A stretch of 64,000 nt of DNA from Peptoniphilus senegalensis JC140 (GTDB lineage: Bacteria; Bacillota; Clostridia; Tissierellales; Peptoniphilaceae). Of this stretch, positions 1 through 8,598 are shown piece after piece; position 1 is the stretch's first letter; every line of letters starts with the position of its first letter. The notes beneath the pieces were generated by a model, which ran no database searches, had not been told where the DNA came from, and saw only the letters and a program-made list of their open reading frames with translations. A program made the translations under genes and the position numbers. The DNA is taken from the NCBI RefSeq assembly GCF_000321025.1, contig NZ_HE610718.1:76350-140349 (forward strand), given 5' to 3'.

Positions 1-1017
1 ATTTATATCGTAGATATTTATCTTGTCCACCTTGTTAAAAACTGTAATTATATTTTTATCCAAGACATCAATATCCTTTAAAATTCCCATAGTGGTGTTG
101 TACTGAATTTCCAAGTCCTCACTTGATGCGTCAATTACATGAAGAATTAAATCAGAATACTTAATTTCTTCAAGAGTTGACTTAAAAGCCTCGACGATTT
201 TTGTAGGAAGCTTTGAAACAAAGCCAACAGTATCAGAAATTATAAACTCGCGACCAGAAAGGAGCCTTGCCTTTCTTGAAGACGGGTCAAGTGTTTCAAA
301 GAGCATATTTCTCACAGAGACCTCTCCAGAGTCTTCATCCTTTAATCTATTTAAGATTGTGGACTTGCCTGCGTTGGTGTAGCCAACAAGGGAAACAATT
401 GGAATGTTAGAATCAAGTCTTCTAGTCCTCGTCGTGTCTCTAGTTTTTTTTGCCTTCTCAAGCTTTTCCTTAATCTTGTCGATTTCTCTTTTTAACCTTC
501 TCCTGTCAGTTTCAATAATTTGCTCGCCTGGTCCTCTAGTACCAATTCCACCACCAGTCCTTGACCATCCGTCAATTCCAAGAAGTCTAGGCAGTTGATA
601 TTCAAGCATGGCAAGTTCAACTTGAAGCTTAGCCTCATAAGTAGTGGCACGAAGTCCAAAAATATCTAAAATTAAATTTGTCCTGTCAATTACTTTCTTC
701 TTAATTCTCTTTTCTAAGTTTCTAACTTGAATGCCAGAAAGTTCATCATTAAATACAACGGCATCAACTTCTAAAAGCTCAACCATTTCCTTTATCTCGT
801 CGACTTTACCTGACCCAATTAAATATTTTGGATTGAACTTTAAAATATTTTGCGTAACTTCTCCCACAACCTCTGCCCCATCTGCAAAGACAAGGTCACT
901 AAGCTCCTTCATAGAAGTCTCAAGACTGTGAGGGTAGGCACCAATATTTGTGCCAACAATAATAACTCTCTCTAATTTTTTATTTGAATTCAAATTCTCT
1001 AAATAAACATTATCCAT
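1..1017 (-). CDS. hflX: GTPase HflX, 5' part (cut by the window edge)
   Basis: Ribosome-associated GTPase that in other bacteria splits stalled or hibernating ribosomes. I translated 339 codons, in frame from the ATG at 1017 to base 1. The N-terminal HflX domain is followed by the glycine-rich linker GGGIGTRGPGEQ, a coiled-coil stretch (about residues 165-195), the P-loop GYTNAGKST, the DTVGF switch region and the NKVD specificity motif near the break. The family is usually a little over 400 residues, so the C-terminal end lies outside the window. Identification is firm. The start is the first ATG after an upstream stop; its ribosome binding site is weak. Confidence 0.93.
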   Translation of the reverse strand, partial: MDNVYLENLNSNKKLERVIIVGTNIGAYPHSLETSMKELSDLVFADGAEVVGEVTQNILKFNPKYLIGSGKVDEIKEMVELLEVDAVVFNDELSGIQVRNLEKRIKKKVIDRTNLILDIFGLRATTYEAKLQVELAMLEYQLPRLLGIDGWSRTGGGIGTRGPGEQIIETDRRRLKREIDKIKEKLEKAKKTRDTTRTRRLDSNIPIVSLVGYTNAGKSTILNRLKDEDSGEVSVRNMLFETLDPSSRKARLLSGREFIISDTVGFVSKLPTKIVEAFKSTLEEIKYSDLILHVIDASSEDLEIQYNTTMGILKDIDVLDKNIITVFNKVDKINIYDIN

Positions 1018-1070
1018 AACTACATTATACTACATAATGACAAATTCCTCTTTTAAAAAAATTTGCATAA

Positions 1071-1096
1071 TAAAAAACAAGGCTTAAATAGCCTTG
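1071..1096 (-). terminator. Intrinsic terminator after the HicB-like gene
   Basis: Six-base stem CAAGGC/GCCTTG with a 7-base loop, followed on the minus strand by a run of six T. It lies 12 bases past the stop of the HicB-like gene and separates it from hflX. Confidence 0.75.
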
Positions 1097-1107
1097 TCTA
1101 ATAAAAT

Positions 1108-1329
1108 TTAAACTTCTACAGCCTCATCAAAACTCTTTATAGCTTTTTCTGTTTCAAAAAACTCTTCATAACATCTAATAGCTTCCTTAAAATCTTCTTT
1201 TAATTCTTCTAAATTTTTTCCATCGTAAAGAACAAGTGCGTAAATTCCTAGAATTTTCCCATAATACAAATTATCTTCTTTAGAAAAATTAATATCTCCT
1301 ATATAAACATTGTGTTTTAAATATTTCAT
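1108..1329 (-). CDS. HicB-like antitoxin-family protein, orphan
   Basis: A 73-residue protein matching the N-terminal fold of HicB antitoxins: the beta strand YIGDINFS, then YYGKILGI and ALVLYDG, then a helix ELKEDFKEAIRCYEEFF. In full HicB proteins this half-RNase-H-like domain is followed by a DNA-binding tail of about 30-40 residues; here the protein ends directly after the helix. No HicA-type toxin lies next to it; neighbours are hflX downstream and a divergent penicillin-binding protein. A GGGGTG ribosome binding site precedes the ATG. It may be a solitary regulator or the remnant of a toxin-antitoxin pair. Confidence 0.7.
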   Translation of the reverse strand: MKYLKHNVYIGDINFSKEDNLYYGKILGIYALVLYDGKNLEELKEDFKEAIRCYEEFFETEKAIKSFDEAVEV

Positions 1330-1503
1330 ATTACACCCCTAGCTTATTTAAGGTTAATCAATAACATTTTAATTTATAAAATTTTTATTTTCAACAAAAC
1401 TATGCTACACTCATTTCATAAAAAAATAAGGGAATACTATTTAGCTTATTAACATAATAGTAATCATCTTCTTAAAATGTTATAATTGAAAAAAGGAGTA
1501 ACT

Positions 1504-4398
1504 ATGAAAAATTTTGCACATGTAAAAAATAATTTTAAAAATTTAGATAAAAAACAAAAAATTAAAATTGGACTTTTAATTCTACTTTTAATTTTTGTTT
1601 TAATTATTTCACTTTTTTCAGCACTCATTGTTTCAATTATTTCAAAAACTCCTGCCACAGACTTAAATAATTTGAGCTCATCCTTTAATCAGAGCTCCTA
1701 TATTTATTCTAAAGAAGGAAATCTAATTGAAAAAATTGAATCACTGGAATATAGAACTTTAATTGACATAAATGATATTCCAGATAACGTAAAAAATTCT
1801 TTTGTCGCAATCGAAGACCACAGATTTTACAAACATAAGGGTCTTGACCCCATTGGCATTATGTCTTCTATTGCCGCAAATATAAAGTCTCACTCCCTTA
1901 TACGTGGAGGGTCTACTATTACACAACAATTGGTGCGTTCAGTATATCTCACTAACCAAAAAACTCTCGGCAGAAAAATTCAAGAGGCATATTTGTCTCT
2001 ACGCGTTGAGGATGTCCTAGAAAAAAATGAAATTTTGGAAGCCTACTTAAATAGAATTAACCTTGGACAAGGTGCCTATGGAATTGAAGCTGCTGCTCAA
2101 ACTTATTTTTCTAAGGACGCAGTGGACTTAAACATTGCAGAAGCTGCACTCCTTGCTGGCATACCAAAATCTCCAACAAATTATTCTCCCTTTAAATCTG
2201 TCCCAGAAGAATATTTAAAGGATGACTTTAAAGTAATTGGCACTCGTGAAATTGACGGCAAAGATTTATACATGGTCTTAAATGATGATGCCTTTAAGAG
2301 ACAAAAAATTGTCTTGATGAGAATGCACGAGCTTGGCTACATTGACGATAAAGAGTATGAGCGTGCCAAAAACTATGATATTGTAAATGCCCTAAACCCA
2401 CGAAATTTTAAAAATCACACAATGTCTACCTATTCCACTGACTACATAAAAAAAGAAGCTTCTAGATACCTTGCTGATTTTTATAAGACATCTTTGGAAG
2501 AAGGCGAGCACAAACTTTTCACTGGTGGCTACAAGGTTTATTCCACAATTGATGAAAATATTCAAAAGGACTTAGAAGACAAGTACGAAAACTTCAAAAG
2601 CTTTTTGTTAAATAGGTCATCAAGTGGTGGCAGCAGAATGTTGAACCTAAACTTCGATGATGGCAACAATATTATTTTTGGCGACGAGATTTTGTATTTT
2701 GCACGCAACAATATTTTAGATGAGAACTTTAATTTGGTAATTCCAAAATCATCTTACAGCATTTCATCTCATGACGATTTAAAAATTAAGAGCCTTTACT
2801 TCAAAGACTTAGGACAAAGAATTGACATCATAGATGCCTATATCATTGACAAAAATAAAATTTTAAACACTTATGAAATTGGCGGCCTAAAAATTGAAGA
2901 AGGAGCTGGGGAACTTAAAAATAATTATTTAATTATTGACGGAGCCTACTTAAAGGACTATCCAGACTTTTATAGAGTTGAAAATGACAACTTGATTATT
3001 TCAAATAAATATTTTGACTTCAATCCAAGCCCTCTTATGCAACCACAATCTGCAATGATCGTTGTCAACAATGACAGTGGCTTTGTGGAGGGAATAATTG
3101 GCGGTCTCGATGTAAGGACAAAGAATGCAAAAATTTTAAATCGTGCAACGGACTCCTATAGACAAGCCGGCTCTGCCCTTACACCTTTTTCTGTCTACCT
3201 ACCTGCCCTTATGGAGGGAAAAACTCTTGGCGACGTTTATGACGATGTTCCAACAACTGTTGACGGAATGTTTTGGCCACACAATTATTATGATTCCTTT
3301 AAGGGTCTCATGACTCTTCGCCTTGCCATGGAAAATTCATCTAATGTCATTGCAGCTGAAGTCCTAAAGGAAATTGGAAAGGACAAGGCCATGGATGTCC
3401 TTAAAAAATTTGAAATAATAAGAGAAGATGGCGACGATTATTTTATAAATCACAGTGAAAATAAAAAGAAAAATGACGAAAATTTAGAGTCCCTTGCCCT
3501 TGGCAATATGCAAGTTGGTATCAGCTTATCTCAATTATCAAAAATGCATCAGACAATTTCAAATGGTGGAGTATATAAAGAAGAGACGGCAATTTTAAAA
3601 ATTGAAGACCCTAGCGGAAACATAATTATTGACAACTCCAACAAGGAGAAAAAACTTTTTGACGAAAAGACTTCCCACCTTCTTAAAGATGTATTTATTT
3701 CTAACAGCCAAAGAGGTAACGCAAAGGGTGTCCACATTGGCAAGTCAGAAACTGGTGCTTACCTGGGACAAAATAAAACCAATTCAGATTATTTTGTTAA
3801 CGGATTTAATAAGAGTCACACAATTTCTCTTTGGGTTGGTGCCGACTCGCCAAAAATTTCTCTAACTTCAGACAAGTCTGCGGCAATTGATTTATTTAAC
3901 ACAATGACAAAAAATTTGAGCAAGGCTGAAAATTTTGATGAAGACCCATCCTATATTGTAACGAGAAAAATTTCATCAAAGAGCGGCAAACTTGCCACAA
4001 AGATGAGCGATTACGCAGGTGCATCTTACAGTGAAAAATATATTTCTGGCACTGAACCAAGTGAGCAAGATGACTTGTTTAAAAAATATTTAATTTGCAA
4101 AGACTCCAATAAACTTGCTACGCAGTTTTGCCCAAGTGAGTCAGTCCTATATACAGTTCGTTTTGAAAGAAAAGATAAATATGACGCCAAGGACCACTAC
4201 GGCATCTATCCTGATGACTATATGACTCTTCCAAAGGAACACTGCGATGTTCATACTAGAGAGTGGTATAATGAATTTGGCGAAGAAGAAAATAATTCGC
4301 CAAAAAAAGATAAAGCTAAAAAATCATCAAAACAAGAAAAATCAAAAAAATCTTCAGATAAAATAAAGACAAGCAAAACAAGTAAGAAGAAAAAATAG
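1504..4398 (+). CDS. Class A penicillin-binding protein with degenerate transpeptidase domain
   Basis: Membrane-anchored peptidoglycan glycosyltransferase of 964 residues. I start it at ATG 1504 because AAAAGGAG lies just upstream; the TTG at 1486 would overlap that site. One transmembrane helix spans about residues 22-48. The GT51 domain is intact: EDHRFYKHKGLD (E104), RGGSTITQQ, the RKIQEA and EILEAYLN motifs. The penicillin-binding domain is recognisable but its catalytic motifs are not: the SxxK position reads S557-A-L-T560, the KTG position reads K747-S-E, and only the SxN-like S612-S-N614 survives. The C-terminus is a Lys/Ser-rich tail of about 35 residues. I infer an active glycosyltransferase whose transpeptidase half is probably inactive or divergent. 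A 58-residue gene follows 8 bases later. Confidence 0.9.
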   Translation: MKNFAHVKNNFKNLDKKQKIKIGLLILLLIFVLIISLFSALIVSIISKTPATDLNNLSSSFNQSSYIYSKEGNLIEKIESLEYRTLIDINDIPDNVKNSFVAIEDHRFYKHKGLDPIGIMSSIAANIKSHSLIRGGSTITQQLVRSVYLTNQKTLGRKIQEAYLSLRVEDVLEKNEILEAYLNRINLGQGAYGIEAAAQTYFSKDAVDLNIAEAALLAGIPKSPTNYSPFKSVPEEYLKDDFKVIGTREIDGKDLYMVLNDDAFKRQKIVLMRMHELGYIDDKEYERAKNYDIVNALNPRNFKNHTMSTYSTDYIKKEASRYLADFYKTSLEEGEHKLFTGGYKVYSTIDENIQKDLEDKYENFKSFLLNRSSSGGSRMLNLNFDDGNNIIFGDEILYFARNNILDENFNLVIPKSSYSISSHDDLKIKSLYFKDLGQRIDIIDAYIIDKNKILNTYEIGGLKIEEGAGELKNNYLIIDGAYLKDYPDFYRVENDNLIISNKYFDFNPSPLMQPQSAMIVVNNDSGFVEGIIGGLDVRTKNAKILNRATDSYRQAGSALTPFSVYLPALMEGKTLGDVYDDVPTTVDGMFWPHNYYDSFKGLMTLRLAMENSSNVIAAEVLKEIGKDKAMDVLKKFEIIREDGDDYFINHSENKKKNDENLESLALGNMQVGISLSQLSKMHQTISNGGVYKEETAILKIEDPSGNIIIDNSNKEKKLFDEKTSHLLKDVFISNSQRGNAKGVHIGKSETGAYLGQNKTNSDYFVNGFNKSHTISLWVGADSPKISLTSDKSAAIDLFNTMTKNLSKAENFDEDPSYIVTRKISSKSGKLATKMSDYAGASYSEKYISGTEPSEQDDLFKKYLICKDSNKLATQFCPSESVLYTVRFERKDKYDAKDHYGIYPDDYMTLPKEHCDVHTREWYNEFGEEENNSPKKDKAKKSSKQEKSKKSSDKIKTSKTSKKKK

Positions 4399-4406
4399 GA
4401 GGAAAT

Positions 4407-4583
4407 ATGAAAAAATTAAAGAGCTTAATAAAATTAATTGCCTTTATAAGATTTATAAAGCCTAAAAGAAGAAGGAGAATAATAAAACTAATGCCCCTCT
4501 TAAACCCAAAGAGGGCAGGCAAAGTTGCTTATCACGCTGGAAGAATAAGAATGAGAAACGAAATAAAAAGATTGTTATACTAA
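4407..4583 (+). CDS. Small basic protein, 58 residues, unknown function
   Basis: Begins 8 bases after the penicillin-binding protein stop, with a strong GGAGGAA ribosome binding site, and ends just before an intrinsic terminator, so it is cotranscribed with that gene. The protein is very basic: an amphipathic N-terminal helix (MKKLKSLIKLIAFIRFIKPK), then four Arg in a row, then a short segment with PKRAGKVAYHAGRIRMR. It has no acidic residue except one Glu near the end. It could sit on the membrane or bind nucleic acid or lipid-linked precursors. I do not recognise a family. Confidence 0.6.
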   Translation: MKKLKSLIKLIAFIRFIKPKRRRRIIKLMPLLNPKRAGKVAYHAGRIRMRNEIKRLLY

Positions 4584-4585
4584 AA

Positions 4586-4620
4586 AAAGGATCTGCACTT
4601 CAAATGCAGGTCCTTTTCTA
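4586..4620 (+). terminator. Intrinsic terminator of the penicillin-binding protein operon
   Basis: A 12-base stem AAAGGATCTGCA / TGCAGGTCCTTT with one G-U pair and a 7-base loop, followed by a T-rich end. It starts 3 bases after the small basic gene. Confidence 0.85.
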
Positions 4621-4638
4621 AATTTATTCACTATGTTT

Positions 4639-5151
4639 TTATCTTTCAATCCACTCTTTATTTTTCTTTTTTAAAACTTTAACTACGCAATCGTTAAGAG
4701 CAGAAATAGTCACATCAAGCTCCTTATCCTTTATAAAGTCTCTTATTGTGTAGACTGCCACTTCTGCTGCTTCATCTAGGGGATAACCATAGATGCCTGA
4801 GGATAGAAGTGGAAATACCACGCTCTTTAAATTATTTTCCACTGCTAGGGAAAGAGCAGACCTATATGCCGCTTCTAGAGTTTCTCTTTCCCCCTTATTG
4901 CCATCAAAATAAATTGGTCCAACTGAATGAATTATGTGTTTTGATTTTAAATTATAGCCCCTTGTAATAACAGCTTGGCCTGGTTTTATTGGTGCAAGTT
5001 TATTACATTCTTCTTCTAAGCCTTTGTCGCTGGCTTCTTTAAAAATTTGTCCGCAAACTCCGCCGCCTCTTTTTAATTCTGCATTTGCTGCATTCACTAT
5101 TGCGTCAACTTCGTAATCTAAAATATTTTTCTTTTCAATTTGAAAGCTCAT
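4639..5151 (-). CDS. Macro-domain ADP-ribose-binding protein
   Basis: A single macro domain of 170 residues, the size of the YmdB/O-acetyl-ADP-ribose deacetylase type. Visible signatures are the N-terminal VDAIVNAANAELKRGGGV loop that binds ADP-ribose, the IIHSVGPIY strand and the substrate loop PLLSSGIYGYPLDEAAEVA. Such enzymes remove ADP-ribose from proteins or deacetylate O-acetyl-ADP-ribose in the cytoplasm. It is monocistronic, converging with the penicillin-binding protein operon; AAGGGG precedes the ATG. Substrate cannot be told from sequence alone. Confidence 0.9.
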   Translation of the reverse strand: MSFQIEKKNILDYEVDAIVNAANAELKRGGGVCGQIFKEASDKGLEEECNKLAPIKPGQAVITRGYNLKSKHIIHSVGPIYFDGNKGERETLEAAYRSALSLAVENNLKSVVFPLLSSGIYGYPLDEAAEVAVYTIRDFIKDKELDVTISALNDCVVKVLKKKNKEWIER

Positions 5152-5246
5152 AATGCACCCCTTATATTTCTTATTTTAAATATATACCACTTTATTTTAT
5201 TTTTAAAGTAATATATAAAAGTTTTTTTCAAATTTTTAATATATCT

Positions 5247-5274
5247 CAAAAAAAAGACTAACACGAAGTTAGCC
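5247..5274 (-). terminator. Intrinsic terminator after the NhaC-type antiporter
   Basis: Stem GGCTAAC/GTTAGTC (one G-U pair) with a short loop, followed on the minus strand by about nine T. It lies 8 bases beyond the antiporter stop. Confidence 0.8.
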
Positions 5275-5281
5275 TTAAAAA

Positions 5282-6787
5282 TTAATTTTCAATTTTCAAA
5301 TATTTATTTATTGTCATTCTCTTTAACACAAATACAATTACTGCAAGTATTACTATTCCAATTGGAAGTGTAAGTGCTGGCTTTCCTATTATGCCTGATA
5401 TTAAGAAGGCAAGAGCTGACGCACAGCCTACGCTAATTGCATAGGGAAGCTGACTGGACACATGGGCTATGTGGTCACAGCCTGCTCCTGCTGATGACAA
5501 AATTGTTGTGTCAGAAATTGGTGAGCAGTGGTCTCCAAATACTGAACCAGAAAAAATTGCCGCAAGGACAATTGTAAGGAAGTGCATGTGGTCTGTGTGC
5601 ATTAGGATTGGCACAATTATTGGAATTAAAATACCAAAAGTTCCCCATGCTGTTCCTGTTGAGAAGGACAAAAATGCTCCAACTACAAAAATTATTGCTG
5701 GTAAAAGCCACATTGGCATTGTTGAATTAGAAATAAGAGACGCAATGTAGGATCCTGTGTTTAAAAATTCGTCGCTTGTTATTCCTCCAATTGTCCATGC
5801 AAGAGAAAGAATTACTATGGCAGATACCATTGTCTTCATTCCTTCTACGATTCCCTTCATAAATTCTTCAAACTTTAAAAGTTTTCTTGGAATATATAAT
5901 ACAAAGGAAACGACAATTGCAAAGAAGGCTCCTATTACTAGGGACAAGTTTACATTTGCATCGCCAAAGGCAGCTGCTGCTCCCACTCCATCAGAGAAAA
6001 ATCCTCCAGTCTTTAGCATCATCATTACTGTTACAAAAATTAATACTACAATTGGCACTACAAGGTCATAAACTTTTCCATTTTTTGAATACTCATAACC
6101 TACATCTTCTTTTTCAATTATTCTTGATGTGTCATTTAATTCATACTTTTCCATTACTCCCATTTCTATATCTGTTGTTGAAAAATATAGGATTAAAAGA
6201 AGAGTAAGTATGGGATAGACATTCATAGGTATTGTGCTTAAAAATATACTCATTGGGTTTTTTACGCCAGTATCTCCTATTACTGCAACTACTGATGCTG
6301 CCCAAGATGATACTGGTGCAAGAATACATACAGGCGCTGCTGTGGAGTCAATTATGTGGGCAAGTTTTGCCCTTGAGACTTTGTTTTCGTCAATAATTGG
6401 CTTCATAACTGCACCGACTGTTAGGCAGTTAAAGTAATCGTCGATAAAAATTAACATTCCAAGAAAAGCTGTGGCTAGTTTTGCCATTTTTTTGCTTTTA
6501 ATCTTTTTACTTGCCCACTTTCCATAGGCAAAAGATCCCCCTGCCATATTCATTACCATTACAAGAGAGCCAAGCATGGTCAAAAAGACTAGCATTAAGG
6601 CGTTGTCGCCCAGCTTAGTTCCCATTAAATCAAAAACTGTTTCTAAGGCGGCAATAATATTTCCACCAGTGTAAATAAGTCCTCCAGATAAAATGCCAAT
6701 TAAAAGTGAAGTTATTACTTCTTTAGTTATAAGTGCCAAGGCAATGGCAACTATTGGAGGAACTATTGATAAAATTCCAAATTCCAT
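5282..6787 (-). CDS. NhaC-family Na+/H+ antiporter-like transporter
   Basis: A polytopic membrane protein of 501 residues with about 11-13 hydrophobic segments. Family hallmarks are the repeated half-sites IDDYFNCLTVGAVMKPI and DHCSPISDTTILSSAGAGCDH, the latter the very conserved H-C-S-P-I-S-D-T-T core of the NhaC superfamily. Members exchange sodium for protons, or amino or organic acids for ions. The gene starts 11 bases after the TIM-barrel gene, so the two are one operon, and the true substrate may be related to that enzyme. A GGGGAAG ribosome binding site precedes the ATG. Confidence 0.88.
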   Translation of the reverse strand: MEFGILSIVPPIVAIALALITKEVITSLLIGILSGGLIYTGGNIIAALETVFDLMGTKLGDNALMLVFLTMLGSLVMVMNMAGGSFAYGKWASKKIKSKKMAKLATAFLGMLIFIDDYFNCLTVGAVMKPIIDENKVSRAKLAHIIDSTAAPVCILAPVSSWAASVVAVIGDTGVKNPMSIFLSTIPMNVYPILTLLLILYFSTTDIEMGVMEKYELNDTSRIIEKEDVGYEYSKNGKVYDLVVPIVVLIFVTVMMMLKTGGFFSDGVGAAAAFGDANVNLSLVIGAFFAIVVSFVLYIPRKLLKFEEFMKGIVEGMKTMVSAIVILSLAWTIGGITSDEFLNTGSYIASLISNSTMPMWLLPAIIFVVGAFLSFSTGTAWGTFGILIPIIVPILMHTDHMHFLTIVLAAIFSGSVFGDHCSPISDTTILSSAGAGCDHIAHVSSQLPYAISVGCASALAFLISGIIGKPALTLPIGIVILAVIVFVLKRMTINKYLKIEN

Positions 6788-6797
6788 TTCTTCCCCT

Positions 6798-7520
6798 TTA
6801 TTTCTCCTTTTCTTTCATGTTAAATCTATACTTATCCATAACTTCTGAAAAAATTTCAGAGCTTGACTGTGGTGTATAAGTGATGGCATTTGCTCCTGCG
6901 TCTATTGTCTCAAGTATATGCTCATCTGTATGTCCACCTGTTGCGATAATTGGGAATTCATCTCCAAGTATCTTTCTTGTATATTTTACTAATTCTGCAG
7001 TCTTTTTGCCGCCAGCAATATTTAAAACTCTTGCTCCTGCATCTACCTTGCCCTTTATGTCATCATACTTCGTTATTACTGTTGCAATAACTGCTATGTC
7101 TAGGGTCTTTGAAATTAGTTCTATGTTTTCATTTGACATTGGTGCATTTACTACAACTCCTGTTGCTCCAAGTAGCTCTGCTTGTAGTCCAATGTTTACT
7201 GATCTTAATCCTGATGTCGTTCCGCCACCTATTCCAACAAAAACTGGAACTGATGCAACTTCTATTATTGCTGATATTATTTTTAGTTGTGGAGTAAAAG
7301 GATAGACAGACATAATTGCCTGTGCGTTGTTATTTACTACAACTGGAATATCATTTGTAAACATGAGAGATTTTATTCGCTTTCCCATAAAATTTATTCC
7401 ACTTGCCCTATATGTAACTTCAGGAACAGACACTTGTCTTCTTCTAAGTTCAGTCTCTATACTTGGAACAAATTTCTTTTTCTTTTCTATATTTTCGAAA
7501 TTAGTTTCAAAATTTTCCAT
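6798..7520 (-). CDS. TIM-barrel family protein, probably phosphate- or flavin-binding
   Basis: A 240-residue cytoplasmic protein with a repeating beta/alpha pattern typical of a TIM barrel. Near the end, IIATGGHTDEHILETIDAG and ANAITYTP look like the phosphate-binding half found in many barrel enzymes. Other patches are FVGIGGGTTSGLRSVNIG and VVVNAPMSNENIELI. Similar proteins carry vague names such as beta/alpha-barrel hydrolase and no reaction is established. It is the first gene of a pair with the NhaC-type transporter and has a perfect GGAGGAA ribosome binding site. It may process the solute that transporter moves. Confidence 0.6.
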   Translation of the reverse strand: MENFETNFENIEKKKKFVPSIETELRRRQVSVPEVTYRASGINFMGKRIKSLMFTNDIPVVVNNNAQAIMSVYPFTPQLKIISAIIEVASVPVFVGIGGGTTSGLRSVNIGLQAELLGATGVVVNAPMSNENIELISKTLDIAVIATVITKYDDIKGKVDAGARVLNIAGGKKTAELVKYTRKILGDEFPIIATGGHTDEHILETIDAGANAITYTPQSSSEIFSEVMDKYRFNMKEKEK

Positions 7521-7663
7521 ATTTCCTCCATATAAGTAAAATTTCTAATTATATCTATAATAATAAAATTTTGACTAAAATGTCAATTCAAATTATATCA
7601 CATTATAAAAACAATAAATCTATGATATACTTTTTTTATAATTAAAATGAAAGAAGGATGACA

Positions 7664-8566
7664 ATGCTTCCTAATTTAAAAAGATTTGGATTTGAATTTG
7701 AAAATTGCGAAAATAGAATTTCTTATTCAATTTATCACGAAAATAAACCAATTAAACTAACAGAAGAGATGACAAAAATTTTGGAATACCTCCTTTGGTA
7801 TGTCCCCAACATAAACTCAATTCAATCGCCAGAAAATGAACTCACATCTTCTATTAATTTTGAAAATTTTGTCTTTGGCATAATAAAATCTTATATGAAT
7901 TTAGAAAATAAGGATGTTGCCTTTTTAGATTACATAGACAAAGACATTGTAAAATTTTATGAGAAGAAAATTTGTCCTCACTCACAAAAGATAATTTTGA
8001 TTCAAGGAGAAAGGGAATCTAAAACTGACTCCCTCCTTCGTCACATAAGAAATGCCCTTGCTCATGGACACTTTACAATAGTGGAGGATATGTTAATTGG
8101 CTTCGACTATAAAACTGCAACAGAGGGCAGAGAAGTTTGTACAGGAATCTTTAAAATTTTCCCACAAAATCTCTTGCGAGGACTTTCAAGCCTTGACGAA
8201 GAAATAACAGCAGAAAAGCTAGCACAAATTTCCCTTCAAAGAACTGGCTACATAGTTGAAAGATTTAAAAATACAAGGAAAGATGCTTCTTTTGACTTTT
8301 ATGTTAAAAAGGGCAAAAAGAGATATGCTCTTGAAATAAAAAAATACAATAACATCGAAGTTTTACCAGAGTCTGAAGTAAAATCCTTAGTCAATAAATT
8401 TTCTAATTTATATCAAGGCATCACTCCCGTTCTATTTGTAAACACTTCTTTCTTAAAAAAGGAAACTAAGAAAAAATTAAAGGAAGAAAATGTTATAATT
8501 TTGGATATAAAAAATATTTTAAAAATGTTGGATAACCGAGATATTTTAGCTGAAATAGATGCCTAA
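7664..8566 (+). CDS. HEPN domain plus PD-(D/E)XK nuclease-like protein
   Basis: I start it at ATG 7664 (300 residues) because GAAGGA spaces properly to it; ATG 7658 overlaps that site. A mostly helical N-terminal part carries LLRHIRNALAHG, whose R129-N-x3-H134 core is the catalytic signature of HEPN ribonucleases. The C-terminal part (from about residue 185) resembles Mrr-type restriction folds: RTGYIVERF, then D211 in SFDFYVKKGK, then E224-I-K226 in ALEIKKY, followed by alternating strands and helices. Both motifs recur in toxins and antiphage proteins. It is monocistronic between a divergent metabolic pair and a convergent DUF1294 gene, without an evident antitoxin. Function is unknown; both domain calls rest on motifs only. 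Confidence 0.6.
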   Translation: MLPNLKRFGFEFENCENRISYSIYHENKPIKLTEEMTKILEYLLWYVPNINSIQSPENELTSSINFENFVFGIIKSYMNLENKDVAFLDYIDKDIVKFYEKKICPHSQKIILIQGERESKTDSLLRHIRNALAHGHFTIVEDMLIGFDYKTATEGREVCTGIFKIFPQNLLRGLSSLDEEITAEKLAQISLQRTGYIVERFKNTRKDASFDFYVKKGKKRYALEIKKYNNIEVLPESEVKSLVNKFSNLYQGITPVLFVNTSFLKKETKKKLKEENVIILDIKNILKMLDNRDILAEIDA

Positions 8567-8568
8567 AA

Positions 8569-8598
8569 AAGGATGCAATTTTTTTTGCATCCTTAATT
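8569..8598. terminator. Bidirectional terminator between the HEPN gene and DUF1294 gene
   Basis: Stem GGATGCAA/TTGCATCC with a six-T loop, flanked by A-rich sequence on the left and T-rich sequence on the right, so it can stop transcription from both convergent genes. Confidence 0.85.

Noticed and set aside
1486..1503. TTG 1486 as the start of the penicillin-binding protein
   Set aside because: It sits over the ribosome binding site; ATG 1504 is the natural start.
6880..7305. Plus-strand open frame of 141 codons within the TIM-barrel gene
   Set aside because: Shadow of the minus-strand gene, which has the better ribosome site and a recognisable fold.
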